A stretch of DNA of 64,000 nucleotides from Myoxocephalus aenaeus (taxonomy: Eukaryota; Chordata; Actinopteri; Perciformes; Cottidae). The translations under genes were made by a program, and so were the position numbers. The stretch is from assembly GCA_038501785.1 (NCBI GenBank), contig JBAMJR010000003.1:3817501-3881500 (forward strand), given 5' to 3'. Positions 11,061-23,300 of the stretch are shown in pieces (position 1 is the stretch's first letter; every line of letters starts with the position of its first letter). The notes under the pieces were generated by a model. That model did not search any database. It was not told the origin of the DNA and saw only the letters and a list, made by a program, of their open reading frames with translations.

Positions 11061-12640
11061 TATTGGGATCAGAAACAAGTTATAAAGTCCTCGTCCTCGT
11101 CCTAAAATGTAGTCCAATGTTTGCTGATCTCAGTATAAGGCTTTCCCAGTCTGAATTAGACAAAGGAAGTTGGTATCTTCGAAGGTTTCGGTCATTTTAG
11201 TGCAAAATTCCACCTTGATTTATACAACTCAGACGGCTGAAGCCTCATGTTCACCTCACATAAGCTTTGGAAAGTATTTGTGCACAGACCGGATTGGATG
11301 TTTTAATAGCCTTACTGGCTAGTATGAGCAGGAAGAATGACTACGGCGAACAAAAACTCTTTTATTGTACAAATGGGAACCTGACTATTGTTTCAAGACA
11401 GACCTGGAAATGTAACCTATTCTTTCATTAGCTAAAGCTTCTGCAGGTTATACTTGTATTTATTAAAATTACAATGTGAATCCATCCATCCATCTGATGT
11501 ATCTTACAGGCGTACAGGGACAACCTGATCTGATGCGAAGACTAAGCAGTGATTTCTGGCTCCACACTAGAACATGTCTCACATGAGCAGTGATGCGGTT
11601 TTATAGCTCCCCTGGCACAGACCGGAACATTTAAAAGGCACGGCTCAAATGAGCTTAGCACACTTTATTACCCGTCTGCAAACAGCTTAAGTGTCGAGCA
11701 GCACATCCTTGAGTGTGTAATGTTCACAGGCATACTGAAAAATGTCGGCAATTAGACCACAGAAGCGCACATAGGTGGTACGTAACCAAACAATGCAAAG
11801 CTCTTATTCAAACTGAAGGCTGAGCCATTACTGCACCATCGCACACTAAAACCTGCACATAAACACAATCCTTAATGCCTGTGCAGCCAGCACCTGAGCT
11901 GAAATGATGGCATTTAAGTCATTTCTGTGTGGTGATGAAGAACAGATGTACCCACTATGCTGCTAATTATTTTAATTACTTACTGCAACACAATAATTGC
12001 AGCATTATTACTGGTCCAATGCCCTCACCACGATGTAATTACGAGCGTTATCTGATTATAAATGGTTTACAGTGGAAATATTTGAATGTATGAGGAGAAT
12101 AATCTACATATTATCAGTCAGTCAGTTATTGTCACTTCTTGCTTGTGCTCCTATATGCTTTCTCTAGGTAAATTCACACGATTGAGTTAAACTCTGTGAA
12201 TTTTGTCCAACTTACCTTACTGTACCTTTTTTAATTGTGCAGTTATTTGCAGAGAAATACACACACAAAAGGTCACACAGGTCTTGTGTCATGTTTGGGT
12301 TAAAAGTATGTTCATTTAATTGAATTGTAACCGTGCACTGAATTCAGTGGCACACTCTTATACCGATAGTTCGCTAGCAATCCATTTAAAGATGTTTGAT
12401 TATATAAGTAGAGTGAATGTATTTCATATTTTCATGATATGTTTTATAATGAACCAGCAGCTAGTAGCCTAAAGCTAAGATTTAGAACTTCTTCACCCCT
12501 GCTGCTCGCTAGCTGTGACCGTGTGGTATGTAGCTTGATTTAGCATGCTAATCGAGGAGTTTTTATCGATATATTTCCATTCATTCTTTATCGTAAAACA
12601 TTTCTTCTACCAATGAGTTGTTCACTGTGATCCCTAAACT
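11061..12640. other. Unique sequence, no gene seen
   Basis: No frame reaches 60 codons in most of this stretch. A brief resemblance to 5S rRNA text near 11524 was rejected. Confidence 0.5.
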
Positions 12641-12800
12641 CGGGACCAGGCTCGTCACCCGACTTGGGCAGAGGGGACGCGGGCAGTAGCAGCAGCAGTG
12701 GCCGGTAGCAGCAGAAGCGCTAGCTAGCATTGCTACTAGCTTGCTACAGCGGGGACACTGATCAGCCGTAGGAGCGGCTTGTAACCTGAAATGTACGGTA
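12641..12800 (+). mobile_element. MITE family M, copy 2 (left half missing)
   Basis: It begins abruptly at CGGGACCAGGCTCG, the middle of the full element, and runs through the AGC-triplet block and GCTAGCTAGC to the right terminus ending TGTACGGTA. The left inverted repeat and about 150 bp are absent. The terminus has decayed (CCTGAAATGTACGG), which suggests an older copy. Confidence 0.85.
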
Positions 12801-13177
12801 TTTGACATATTAATGGATTAGGCTTCCCATTGAATCCTATAAATTCCCATGGAAAGTTTCCCCCTTGAATATTCTCTAGTCAGGATTGTTTTTTCACCAC
12901 TTTCACCACAACTTCATCACTTTGAAATAAATTGTAGTCACAAGGTGCCACAGTATTCAGGTCAAGAGAGTCTACGATCAGTTGGAACGGATTTTGTTGA
13001 AGAAAGATAAATGGTACAAATATGAAACGTGAGTTTGACAAATGCTGTGGGAAATAAGAATAGACAGGTGTGACAGGTGTGTTACAGTACAACGTACCAT
13101 GGGTGTCCTGCTGTCAATCAATCCATTCCAGTGCTGCTGCCTGAGTGATTAGGGAATGTCCAAGTTTCCTCGAGGCG

Positions 13178-13181
<4 letters not shown>

Positions 13182-13236
<55 letters not shown>
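13182..13236 (+). repeat. (TA)n microsatellite
   Basis: 55 bases of uninterrupted TA. Confidence 0.95.
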
Positions 13237-13238
<2 letters not shown>

Positions 13239-13359
13239 GTCACAGCTCTGGGAGTGCTTGTGCAGTTATTATTTGTCTCTAACAAGCAACAGAGGTCCCT
13301 TTTTCCCCCTTGTCAGTTCAGCATCACTTTCAGCTTCGTGAAAGTGTCAACGTGTGCAG

Positions 13360-13610
13360 GAGTAGCAACGCATAACTTTATCACTGTGCATAATGTGATA
13401 GCTGTGCATAACCTAATCATCTAAATGTAATGAAAGTTCATGATGTAATAATCAACACATAATGTATGAAAGTCACGCGGGCATAAAATAATCACAGTGC
13501 TGTGAATAATGTAATAAGTTCGTACATTATGAGAAAATTATGACATTATAAACTAAGCACAAAATAATTATGTCATGAATTTAGAGTATAGTGAAATAAT
13601 AATAGAAGGT
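13360..13610 (+). repeat. Imperfect CATAATGTAATA-type repeat
   Basis: Variants such as GTGCATAATGTGATA, CATGATGTAATAATC, ACATAATGTATGA and GAATAATGTAATAAG recur irregularly. It looks like a decayed AT-rich minisatellite or repeat remnant, with no coding frame. Confidence 0.45.
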
Positions 13611-14454
13611 CTTAAAGCTCTAGTTTTCATTGACACAAGTGGACTTAGAGCAACAGGACCTTTTCACCAATCAGTTCCAAATTGATGCAGCCTATTAAAT
13701 GTGTGACAGGACTACAACATATCAAGTGAGATGGACAAATGAGAAGCCTTACAGAGATGATGCTGGATTTACAATATATATATATATATTAATATGGCAT
13801 TTAATTAGTCTCGATTAAAGAGGCCCGCTCAACCCTCCCTCGCAACTGCGAAGATCAAACAGGCGGCGGCTGATGTGTCGGCTCTTTTGATTGGGCACTA
13901 ACTTTTTAAAAAGCTTTTAGGACTATTTTGTAGTTTCATGCTTTTCTTTGCCCCGCCTCCAACGTGGTATCCAGTTCTCTTTATACATCTATTATTTGTG
14001 CACGGATGGATACGGTTCAGTGCACTTACGAGCCTGGTTTAGTAAGTAAATATGCTTTAAAAAAGACATTTAATTCATTAACAATTTATATTATAAGCTT
14101 TAATGATGACATTATATGCAGTTTCTACATTATGAGTTGCTACACAGGTGATGACCAACACAACTTTCAGTTCAAACTTTGAAGGTCGCTTCAAGGGATC
14201 TCTTCTAAAAGTCACGGTGGTATTTTCATGTGGGTCATGTTCACCCGCACCAGCAAGGACAGCGCCTCGCCGACTCAAAGGTGATTTGTCAAAGCAAATT
14301 GATATTCAGCTGAGACGAGTAACACTTCTTTAGTCCTCGCAGTGTACAAGGAGCTACTTAACTTAAAAGGAAGTGTGTGCCATTAAGGGGGATTTATTGG
14401 CAGATATTGAACATAATATTCATAACTATGTCTTAATCAGTGTAACCATTTATA

Positions 14455-14790
14455 TCTATATGGAGCGGGTCCTCTTCCACGTTGCACCGCCGTGTTTCCA
14501 CAGCCCAGAACGGACACCGGCTTTAGGGAGAGCCTTTCGCGTTTTACGTTGTCTGAAGGTAGGGATGCGTTCTGAAACCCGATAATAAACGGTATAAAAA
14601 ACAATTATATAGTCATGGACAAGAAGCGAGTACTGATAGGAGTTGCTCCTTTAGTTGTACTAAAATCCTTAGGATACCTATCCCTACCTGTAGGCCACCA
14701 CAGGGAGGGTTAAGCCGACAGGTATTTAGGTTGCAACCTGCCACAAACCACTAGATGCCCCTAAAACGTACACACTGTTCCTTTAAGAGT
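14455..14790 (+). repeat. Dispersed fish repeat D, split by a hAT-like MITE
   Basis: GGAGCGGGTCCTCTTCCACG, CCGTGTTTCCACAG, CCCAGAACGGACACCGG and GAGAGCCTTTCGCG at the left, with GGCCACCACAGGGAGGG, CACTAGATGCCCCTAAAACG and CACACTGTTCCTTTAA at the right, match from memory a repeat very common in percomorph genomes. The two halves are separated by the 14560-14686 insertion. Confidence 0.55.
14560..14686 (+). mobile_element. Small hAT-like MITE nested in repeat D
   Basis: It starts TAGGGATGCG and ends ATACCTATCCCTA, giving short inverted ends TAGGGAT/ATCCCTA. The flanking octamers TCTGAAGG (14552-14559) and CCTGTAGG (14687-14694) agree at 6 of 8 positions, fitting a diverged 8-bp hAT target duplication. 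Removing it restores a continuous repeat D. Confidence 0.55.
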
Positions 14791-14991
14791 CCGTTGGTTA
14801 GGACCCATCTATTTAGGGAAAGGGTTTGATCACGCATGAGGTCCAGTCCCCTTAAGCCCTGAGCACAGAACCCTCACACGTTCTGATTAATATTACCCAT
14901 GTGCTCAGCAACAATGTGAGAATACAAAAGTGGTGCGAGGGCTCGAAATGCTTTTATGGAGTTGGGGAAGCGCTTTGTGACATCACACGAG

Positions 14992-14993
<2 letters not shown>

Positions 14994-15078
<85 letters not shown>
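14994..15078 (+). repeat. (GA)n microsatellite, 85 bases
   Basis: About 42 perfect GA units. Overlapping frames on both strands that read RERERE or SLSLSL here are artefacts. Purine runs like this can form triplex DNA. Confidence 0.95.
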
Positions 15079-15081
<3 letters not shown>

Positions 15082-16564
15082 CTCGACCATACTGGCTTCA
15101 CAGTGGGACACAACGTCAGTATTCCCCTGTAGACTAATTTGGAACACGTTTCAGCACCAAACCATCTGGATACGTCCTAATCTCTATAAAGAGTGTTTTT
15201 AGATTTGTTCACCTTAGCATTGAGGCATTCATTCTGTTTGGTGGGACAGTTGGCACGAACATCGGATCTGCTTTCACTTTATAGACAAAAATATATTCCA
15301 CAAATTGAAACATCCTGCTGTGTGACTGGTACTAATTTAAGGCGTATCCGATTTGTGATAAAATATTCAATTAGAGCACTTCCCCAGTGCGGCCCTTCAC
15401 AGGTCTCTTAGCTGCTTCAGTGGGCTTCCTTTAGCATCCAATAATGTAACGACGAGAGCTCACCTCCAGGTCGGATGTATCGTAGAGACTCCTATTTATC
15501 AACACTCCTAAAACTCCGGGGGAGGGGGGGGGGGGTTAAGTGCGTGAGAAAATCCCCGCTATTAAGCCGATGTAGGAGGGCAGTGATGGTCATTTAATTC
15601 TGCTTTAATGACCTACAAGGGATCCAAGCGCATAAGCCATCATCTTGTTATGACCACTCTCATCCTCAGTCCAAATGTGCATTACTCTGAGTGGGCCGGA
15701 CATCTCTCCCTTCGCTTCACTGTTTTTCGGGCTGACGCGCGATCACAAATTCGTACAATTATATATGTTATTTGATTTACCAGCGTTAGATCCCCTCTCC
15801 CCTTTAGATCTTACGTGTGCTGCCCCCCCCCCCCGCCCGCACAGTGTTTACTTCCTATCGAGAGCAGACGAGTAATCTGGTGAGAGCTAAAATACACCTC
15901 TTTTTTTCCTTTTCGTTTTTTTTACCGGATGGAAAACATCCGAAAAGCCGATTACCAGTTAAGTGGAAAATGATGATCATTACAGGCAATCAAGATGGGC
16001 TTGTTTGCATATTGCGGATAAGTTGAGCAGCTGTAATTACACCACTGGTCACAAGGGCTTTTCTGGGGAGATTACATGCTATGGAAGAGGACGACTCCAA
16101 CGAGGTTGAATGATACAACTGTCGAGGGCCCAGTTCCCTTTCAAGTTTCCTCTCATGTAATGTGTAGAACTTTAGAAGAAAACAACTTCTGCTGTTTAAC
16201 AAAATGTTTCGATGTCAGCACTATTAATACAACAGACTAACAGTGCTGTTTAATTTCACAGTGCATGCTGGCTAACTGGTAGCTGCTGTTGACGGGTCTT
16301 GTACAGGCAAAGTCAAATTGGACCAAATGACTCATCGCCTTAAAAGGACAACCTCGCCCCTTGTTGCACTGATCGCTCCTGGGGGCTAAACCACACTGGA
16401 ACAAACATATTTTCCCTCCTGAGTTTGTTCATCCAACTGACAGGGTTGCAGTTGCCTCTTCATATCATGTTGCTCCCGAAAAGCAGCAAAGACGAAGGTC
16501 AGAAGCTGCGAGTGTCTCTGTGACAAGCGTTCAGAGTCGACTTCAAAGCGGTGACTGCAGATAG
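15079..16564. other. Unique sequence, no gene seen
   Basis: Short frames only. A C run lies near 15823-15834. The stretch 15960-16120 looks less repeat-like and slightly enriched in homeodomain-type ATTA/TAAT cores; that is a visual impression only. Confidence 0.45.
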
Positions 16565-17470
16565 GAGGGTTGGTCCTGTGCACTGCCGCTTTGAAGCCTC
16601 CACTTCAGCATTTTGGCTTTGGTCATCTTGGCTTTTTGGCGGTCGCCATTTTGACTATTTGCAACCGGAATTGGTACAACATGGTGGAGCTAAGTACAAC
16701 TGAAAATGTGTTGTTTACTGCGACTAAAATGTTACAATTAACATTTAACTAAAACACAATGTGAAAGGGTTAAAATTCTAAGACGAAAATGAGAACACCC
16801 AAGGTAGCCACCTAAAGCATACCGTTTAATCGTCTACTTAATTTGACTATATTATATATTATCTACTATTTTATTTTAAATGGGACCATAAATGAACATC
16901 ATGCTGTATTGAAGACTTGAAACTAGAGATTGAGACATAAACTCATGTTTACAATGTTTACCGAGGGAATAAATCAAGAGAGAAGTAGAGTCATTTATAT
17001 AGACTTCTATACAACCAGAGGAGTCGCCCCCTGGTGGTCAGTAGAGAGAATGCAGCTTTAACACATGAAGCATATACTTCTATACAACCAGAGGAGTTGC
17101 CCCCTGATGGTCAGTAGAGAGAATGCAGCTTTAACACATGAAGCATATACTTCTATACAACCAGAGGAATCACCCCCTGATGGTCAGTAGAGAGAATGCA
17201 GCTTTAACACATGAAGCATATACTTCTATACAACCAGAGGAATCACCCCCTGATGGTCAGTAGAGAGAATGCAGCTTTAACACATGAAGCATATACTTCT
17301 ATACAACTAGAGGAGTCACCCCCTGGTGGTCAGTAGAGAGAATGCAGCTTTAACACATGAAGCATATACTTCTATACAACCAGAGGAGTTGCCCCCTGAT
17401 GGTCAGTAGAGAGAATGCAAGTATAAGAAACACCCTGCATTGGCTTCACTTTCCAGACCCGCAGGGTTCC
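16565..17470 (+). repeat. Dispersed repeat RA, copy 3, expanded by an internal minisatellite
   Basis: The 5' part has the CATCTTGG, TTTTTGGCGGTCGCCATTTTG text. The middle has GAACATCATGCTGTATTGAA and GAGATTGAGACATAAACTCA. The 3' end (CTGCATTGGCTTCACTTTCC, GACCCGCAGGGTTCCGCC) resumes after a 73-bp tandem array. It is the longest RA copy here. Confidence 0.65.
17003..17420 (+). repeat. 73-bp minisatellite, about 5.7 units
   Basis: ACTTCTATACAAC starts at 17003, 17076, 17149, 17222, 17295 and 17368, an exact 73-base period. Each unit contains AGAGGAGTCGCCCCCTGGTG, or a close variant with GAATCACCCCCTGATGG, then CAGTAGAGAGAATGCAGC and ACACATGAAGCAT. The unit is the 3' part of RA, so the array grew by tandem duplication within this copy. 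The constant period with no unique spacers rules out CRISPR. Confidence 0.95.
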
Positions 17471-20224
17471 GCCTGCTTCAATAGTTCTCCAAATCCCAGA
17501 GGTCAAAGGTCAGTGTGCATTGCTGAAGTCTGTCAGAATAGATTAGACGTCAGTGTTTTTGTATTTACTTTTGTCATTGTTTTCTTCCAGATTTGGTCTC
17601 CAGGTGATTTATTTGAGCAAACCATGACTGAGAAGATATGTGTGCTGTTTGATGCTGAATTTCTTTTCTTTTTTTAATATAGTCTTAATCAGACTTTGTG
17701 CCCAGTTTGTAAGTAAAGTACCTTGTTTGATGACATTCTCATGTCTGAACCACTCACACAATGTATTGTTATCTATCATATCTGTTTCACCTGTCATCCA
17801 CCTGTACTAGTTGGACATCAAAACTGGGTAAAACATGTATTATTCTATCGTTATTTGTGTTATATTAATTATACTAGGCATTTCATATTATATATATATA
17901 TATTCATACGTTGATTCTTTATTTATTTTCACCTATATTTAGTATACAATCATGGACAATAGGGACAATGTGCTCCTGTGGTGTTCTGTGCATCGCTCTC
18001 GTTCACAATTCCCTGCAAAGGATCATCATGGACGTGCCCAAACGCAATGTTGTATTTTTAATCATCTTAATGCGTGAGGAGAAGTACATTATATACAAAC
18101 ATTTTATTGAGAGACGTCCATAACGTCCTCTCCACTGAAGCGTTTGTGTAAGCTGATGAAATAGATAGCGTATTATTTTGTGACATAACGTCACGAGAGC
18201 ATGAGAACAATACGTGATCTGTCGGATTAAGGCCAAACAAGTTTTGCGGTATTTACATAGCATACAGTTCCATAGGATGCACCTGTCGTAGGGGATAATT
18301 GCTTTGTAATTTTTTTCATATTCACAGCAGGGCTGAAGCACTAAAAAGCAAAGAGGCGATATCAAACCCCCGCCTGTCTGCGTGCAATAGACTCCAATAG
18401 AGAGGAGTGTTCGCCCTGGGGGCCGAGCAGACAACACCTCTGCTTTCATCACCGGAGCGACCAGCCCTCCTCCTCCTCCTCCTCCTCTTCCTCCCCCTCC
18501 TCCTTCTTTAGTGGTGCCAGAAGAGTGTGTGTGTCATTCTGTAGCCAGAGACGTGAATGGCTGGTTTCTCTCCTTTAACAAAACCAAAACCAAATCCCCT
18601 TCACCAACACGGAGCCCTGTGAGGTGCAGCAGACGGCTTTGAATTGTTTCCAGCCGCCTCCTGCGGCGAGTCACAATGCCGCTGAATTATTGACAGATTA
18701 TTCAGACTAGGGGTGGCGGCTGGAGCTGAAAAGAAGAAAGAAAACACAAAGTAACCTGATGAAGTAAAACATACTTTTTTCAGATTGAGCTACAGACGTG
18801 TTTTTTTTCCCCGTGCACCGAGTACACGCCACTGACACGGACACGCAACCCACGTGAACCAACTTCGTATCTGGCAATGTGAAAGTTTGAATTACATCGT
18901 GACTGCTTGTGTGCCATTTGCCATCTGATATATGTGAGATAAACACCTCTCTACTTCCCTGCTTTGACTTTGACGTATCGGGTCCCGGTTGGCCCCCCGT
19001 CCAAAAAAAACTATTACACAGCTGGGTGGGTTTGAAATATGCACCATGCAAATTAAATTGATAAAAATGTAAAGTAAAAGCCACGCAAACACTGTAAACG
19101 GCGTCGTCTCTCTCTCTCTAAAACGACCGCACAGTTGTTGTTGCTAAGCGACAGCGAGCTGAATATCTTCAGGACGTCTGGTCAAGCAACAGGTTCAACG
19201 CCACGATCGACAGGGACGTCTGTGGACGGTAAAATGAGCATCTTATACATAATTGCAAATTGCAAATAATAATTGGACACACAAGTTCTGCTTTTTGATT
19301 ATCAAAATGTTGCCTATAAAGAAAATACATGTGTGCTGTTGGCTCTATTTATAGTTCATTCCAACCCCCCCTGGTTGCAGTCTCTTAAGTTTCACGACAT
19401 CATGAATTCAAGGACACACCCGGCGGGGCACCTGGACAACTTCCTGCATTGTGATGTCCAATTGTTTGTTTTTTCGAGGCAGTTCACAATAACCCCTCTG
19501 GCTCTGGGAACAGGATAAAAAAAAAACACAACATCATAAAATATGTATTGGGTGATCAAGCCAAATCAAATCGTGTGATCTTGAAAACAAAGCCTGTGAT
19601 GTCAAGAAGCCAAATAAAAAAAACGACCGGGTTAACTCGCCCATCACTTTGCCCCCCCCCCCCGCCCAAACGAGCAGGTGTTGCCTCTTAAAAGACACCG
19701 GGTAGGCGCCAAAGCGAAGCGTGCATATTTAATCTTAATGCGCCATATGCTGGAGAAGGACAGCTAACATCAAGCTAACATCAAGCTAATTGCCATGCAG
19801 AGGGAGGGACGCCCCGAGGGCTTTGTGATCGTCTACCTTGACGCTATTATACCGGGACGAGGACCAGCACACATGTAATTCAATTCTTCTTCATCTTTAC
19901 AAAACACATCTTTCTTCATAGAAAAAGCGAACTCCAAAAAGGTGTAATTGGAGACAATTCTGTTCGCGGTGCTGATAATTAGGTCAGCGGCAGCGCGGAG
20001 AAGACGACAAAGCACAGACACACAAAAAAAAAAACAAGAACAGAAAAGCCTCCACTTGTTTGTACAACACCTGACGCTGTTTCTTCTTTGTTAGAGCACG
20101 TCAGCGACACAACCTCTTCTAATGAGCGGCCCGCGGGGAGGTCGGTGGCGTAAGGGCTGCTCACAAAGAGCAAGAATAAAGGCGGTTAAGGCCTCCCGAC
20201 GGGCGCTTACGTCCACGCCGTCGG
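17471..20224. other. Unique sequence, no gene seen
   Basis: A CCT-rich run is at 18466-18500 and a C run near 19653-19662. Frames of 149 codons (18003-18452 minus) and 125 codons (18707-19084 minus) have no recognisable domain. Confidence 0.5.
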
Positions 20225-20325
20225 GAGTCGTTTTGATGCTTTTAAGGGTTTTATGTGAAGCACTTTGAATCGCCTTGTTGTTGAAATGTGCTATACAAAT
20301 AAACGTGCCTTGCCTTGCATTGACT
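20225..20325 (+). repeat. LINE-like 3' tail
   Basis: GTGAAGCACTTTGAATCGCC followed by AATGTGCTATACAAATAAAC and a TGCCT repeat (GTGCCTTGCCTTGC) is, from memory, a standard 3' end of a fish non-LTR retrotransposon. The 5' part is missing or diverged. Confidence 0.55.
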
Positions 20326-23300
20326 TTGTTGTCGAGGTCAAGGCAAATGGATGGGAGCGCAACCGTCCTCCATCACGTCCACGCCGCGATCCGGGCTCCA
20401 GCGCCTCGGTTGTGAGAGGTTTCCTTTTGGCTTCCTTTTTCTTTCTTTCTTTTTTGGTTACCGTCCTACCATCGTTGGCACGGGCTCTTTTTTTTACCCA
20501 GGTGCTCCGGCTTCCTCCGAAGGCACACATGTGAGATGTTTTTTTTACGATTCCCGAGTATCAGCAGGCAACCGTTTTTTTTCTTTCTCCACCACCAAAA
20601 AGAAGAAAAAAAACGTCATGTGTGGGAAGGGCGGCGGCCTTGACACACTTTATTTTTATTTTTCCGGGCCTCTCACAGCAGGCCACTGGGCAAAATGCCT
20701 CACAAGCTGTTTGGAGGCAATTAAGAATATAACAGCTAATACTTTACTGTTGCTCCCGTTGCAGCTATATCAGCGGCGATATCTGGGGGAAATAAGATGC
20801 TTACTGTGTGAGAAATAGCGTGTCCCGGCGGGCGAGCTTCCACAACCACCACAATAGTCGGAAAGATAAGCCAGCGCAGCTTTAATTAGTCCAACAGAGG
20901 GAACCTTCGAGGGCTGCATCAGAGCCAGGAGCTGAATAAATACTCATAAATCTACAATAGAGAGAAGTTAATTCCTTTCATTGTGATCCGCCCTGAGCTG
21001 AAGGCGCCCTTCTACCGGGGCTCTGAGAGCCTCTTTCTGATAAGCCGGATACACCTATTCAATTCTGCTGATTAAAGTCATGGCAGGCAGCAGCGCTCAT
21101 GACAGCCGAGCTCCGGCGAAAAAACTATTTTAAAAAAAGTCGGCAGTATCAAGTTTAAAAACATTCTTTTTTTTCACTCACGCCAAAAAAAAAGAGAACG
21201 GATGCTACACACATGCATAAAAATATTCTCCAATTCTGGCGCGATGAAGCCACGGCGCCTTTTCGGGTTGATTTACTCCCTCCGGTGCAGCTGGATGCTG
21301 GGAGGCCGCCTGCAGAAGAAGACGAGGAGGCGGCTGCTCTCCATCACTCTGAACGCAGCAGCGGAAGAGCCCTCATGAAAGCACAGGAGTCTTCACACCC
21401 CTCCCCTCGATATTCTTTGCTCAGGCGAATGCACTGGATCCGTTCATGTGATTTATTGATAAGTGTTGGACTGCTCGGTGTAGACAGTGGGTGTTTTCTC
21501 AGAGTCCACGAAGGAGCCTTTCAACGAGTGAATCTCAAGGATGCTACATCACCGGATCCCCCTGATCCGGTGACGGGGCATCCTTCAACTTCCACCGAGG
21601 ACCCAGTGCGTCCATTCAGAGCGTGTGTCTCCTGAAACACTTGCAATCCTACGCCCTCTTTCCTTCGTTACCTTATTTGGAAACAGGGGAAAATATGCTT
21701 CGAGGCAATAAATTGCCAATCCAGCAGCTGAATCTTCTTCGTATTAGATCCTCAACTTACGCCGTGCAGCGAGAGACTCGTCCAGCGTGCTATTAATAAC
21801 AACGAGGCCGGCAACATGTTCTCACATCTAATGTGGCGATTTTAGGCTTTATTTGGACCGGACCACAGTCGGTGGTTGTTGAAAGTGGGAGTTTTATTTT
21901 GTTTCTGTCGAGTGTGGCTTATATAATGCGTGCGGTAAACTCACGGTGTTTATTTCGATTGAGTCTTTGTAGCATAACAGCTGTTTTTCTTTTCATATCT
22001 AACTCTGTGGATTAAGGCTTTATTTCCACAGGTTGCAACAGTGGAAAAAGAAAACAGAGCGTTTTATTCTTGTGCAGTTTGAATGACGTGTTTTTTTTCA
22101 AAATGGGAGGTCAAATTGCTGTTTTTTTTCTCCATTGTAGTCCGGTGGCTTTGAGGAAGGCGGTCATTGTTTTGTACATTCATAAAATATAATAATTGCA
22201 CACAAAAAAAATCCCTGGTATTTATCTTTTGAATCTATCTGAATCTCGTTTTGAAGAATGGAAAATAGGAAATTGAATTTCGGCTCGACTGGTCCAATGT
22301 GTGCTCAATGAATGATAAGGAAGGAAGGAAAGCTGCTTAGGAAGCATCCTTGACTTTGAGAAACCCCATGTGTGTACAGAACACAACAATACATTTTGAC
22401 CAAAATCCTATCCTTGTCTTTTCAATACGATAACTTTGAATTAGACAATTTTTGAAAACTTTCGTTAAAGAATACTATTCTATCATATCTGAGAGCCTTT
22501 TTGAGAGAGCACAAAATCAAAGCTTCCCTGTTTCAGAGTGCTGTAGTCTTTAGTGTCTGTGAAGGGTGATAGCGTTTGATAAATGTGCACCATTGCTCCC
22601 CTACTGATTTTTTTATTTTTTTAAAATATAGAATCACACCAGTGGCATCAGACACACAGCACAAGCTACACAAACATTGTCCGTAGGTCACCGTTTTGTG
22701 CGGCACGTGAAGGATACATGAAATATACAATGCACATATTTTACCAATGTATTCAAAGACTTTAGAATATTGGAAGTAGTGGGTGTATTTTACGTACCGC
22801 CTTTAGGAAGGGCTAGAGGCTGCAAATGTGTTTACTTCACGTACTTCGAAAGCCCCCCCCCCCCCTCCTACACACACACACACACACACTGGTATCAGGT
22901 AAATCTTTTCCGCACCACTGTCTCTGCTACCCAGAAAGCCAAAGGTAATGATAAACTCACAAGACCCGGTGTGCAAATTAGTCCACATAAATAAAACATT
23001 CAAAAACTGCGCCGAGCATTTTAAGACGCGCCGAACGCAAACAGAGCCAAAACGTAATGCATTAAAAATTTAAAGCGAGGCCATTATAATTCTTTTTTTT
23101 TTCTTCAGTGAAACCTGTTGTTCATGAAATAAACACATTACCAAGTCGAACTCACTGCCTCTGGAGGCTGATAGATAGGATTGCTGCTCATTGCTCTTTA
23201 CCTGCATGCAGATTGGTCTCTTATTGAGAAACCCCCGGACAGTTTTGTTCAGCGTCCTCGTCGTTCTGTTAATATATCAGACGGATTAGTTGATGAGAGA

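Larger units (their letters stand above)
12801..14454. other. AT-rich unique sequence with simple repeats
   Basis: No gene is seen. It contains the TA array at 13182-13236, the ATAATG-rich stretch at 13360-13610 and a short TA run at 13774-13790. Confidence 0.5.

Noticed and set aside
11524..11550. 5S rRNA-like text (CTGATCT ... CTAAGCAG)
   Set aside because: The match is under 30 bases with gaps and has no flanking 5S domains or Pol III terminator. Likely chance, or at most a very old SINE3 relic.
4153..12808. Similar minus-strand peptides at 4153-4389 and 12581-12808
   Set aside because: The similarity arises because both read through MITE family M. They share no start context or coding constraint.
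14901..15137. RERERE/SLSLSL frames
   Set aside because: Produced by the (GA)n microsatellite.
17003..17420. CRISPR-like array
   Set aside because: The 73-bp units are contiguous with no unique spacers and derive from a dispersed fish repeat in a eukaryotic genome.
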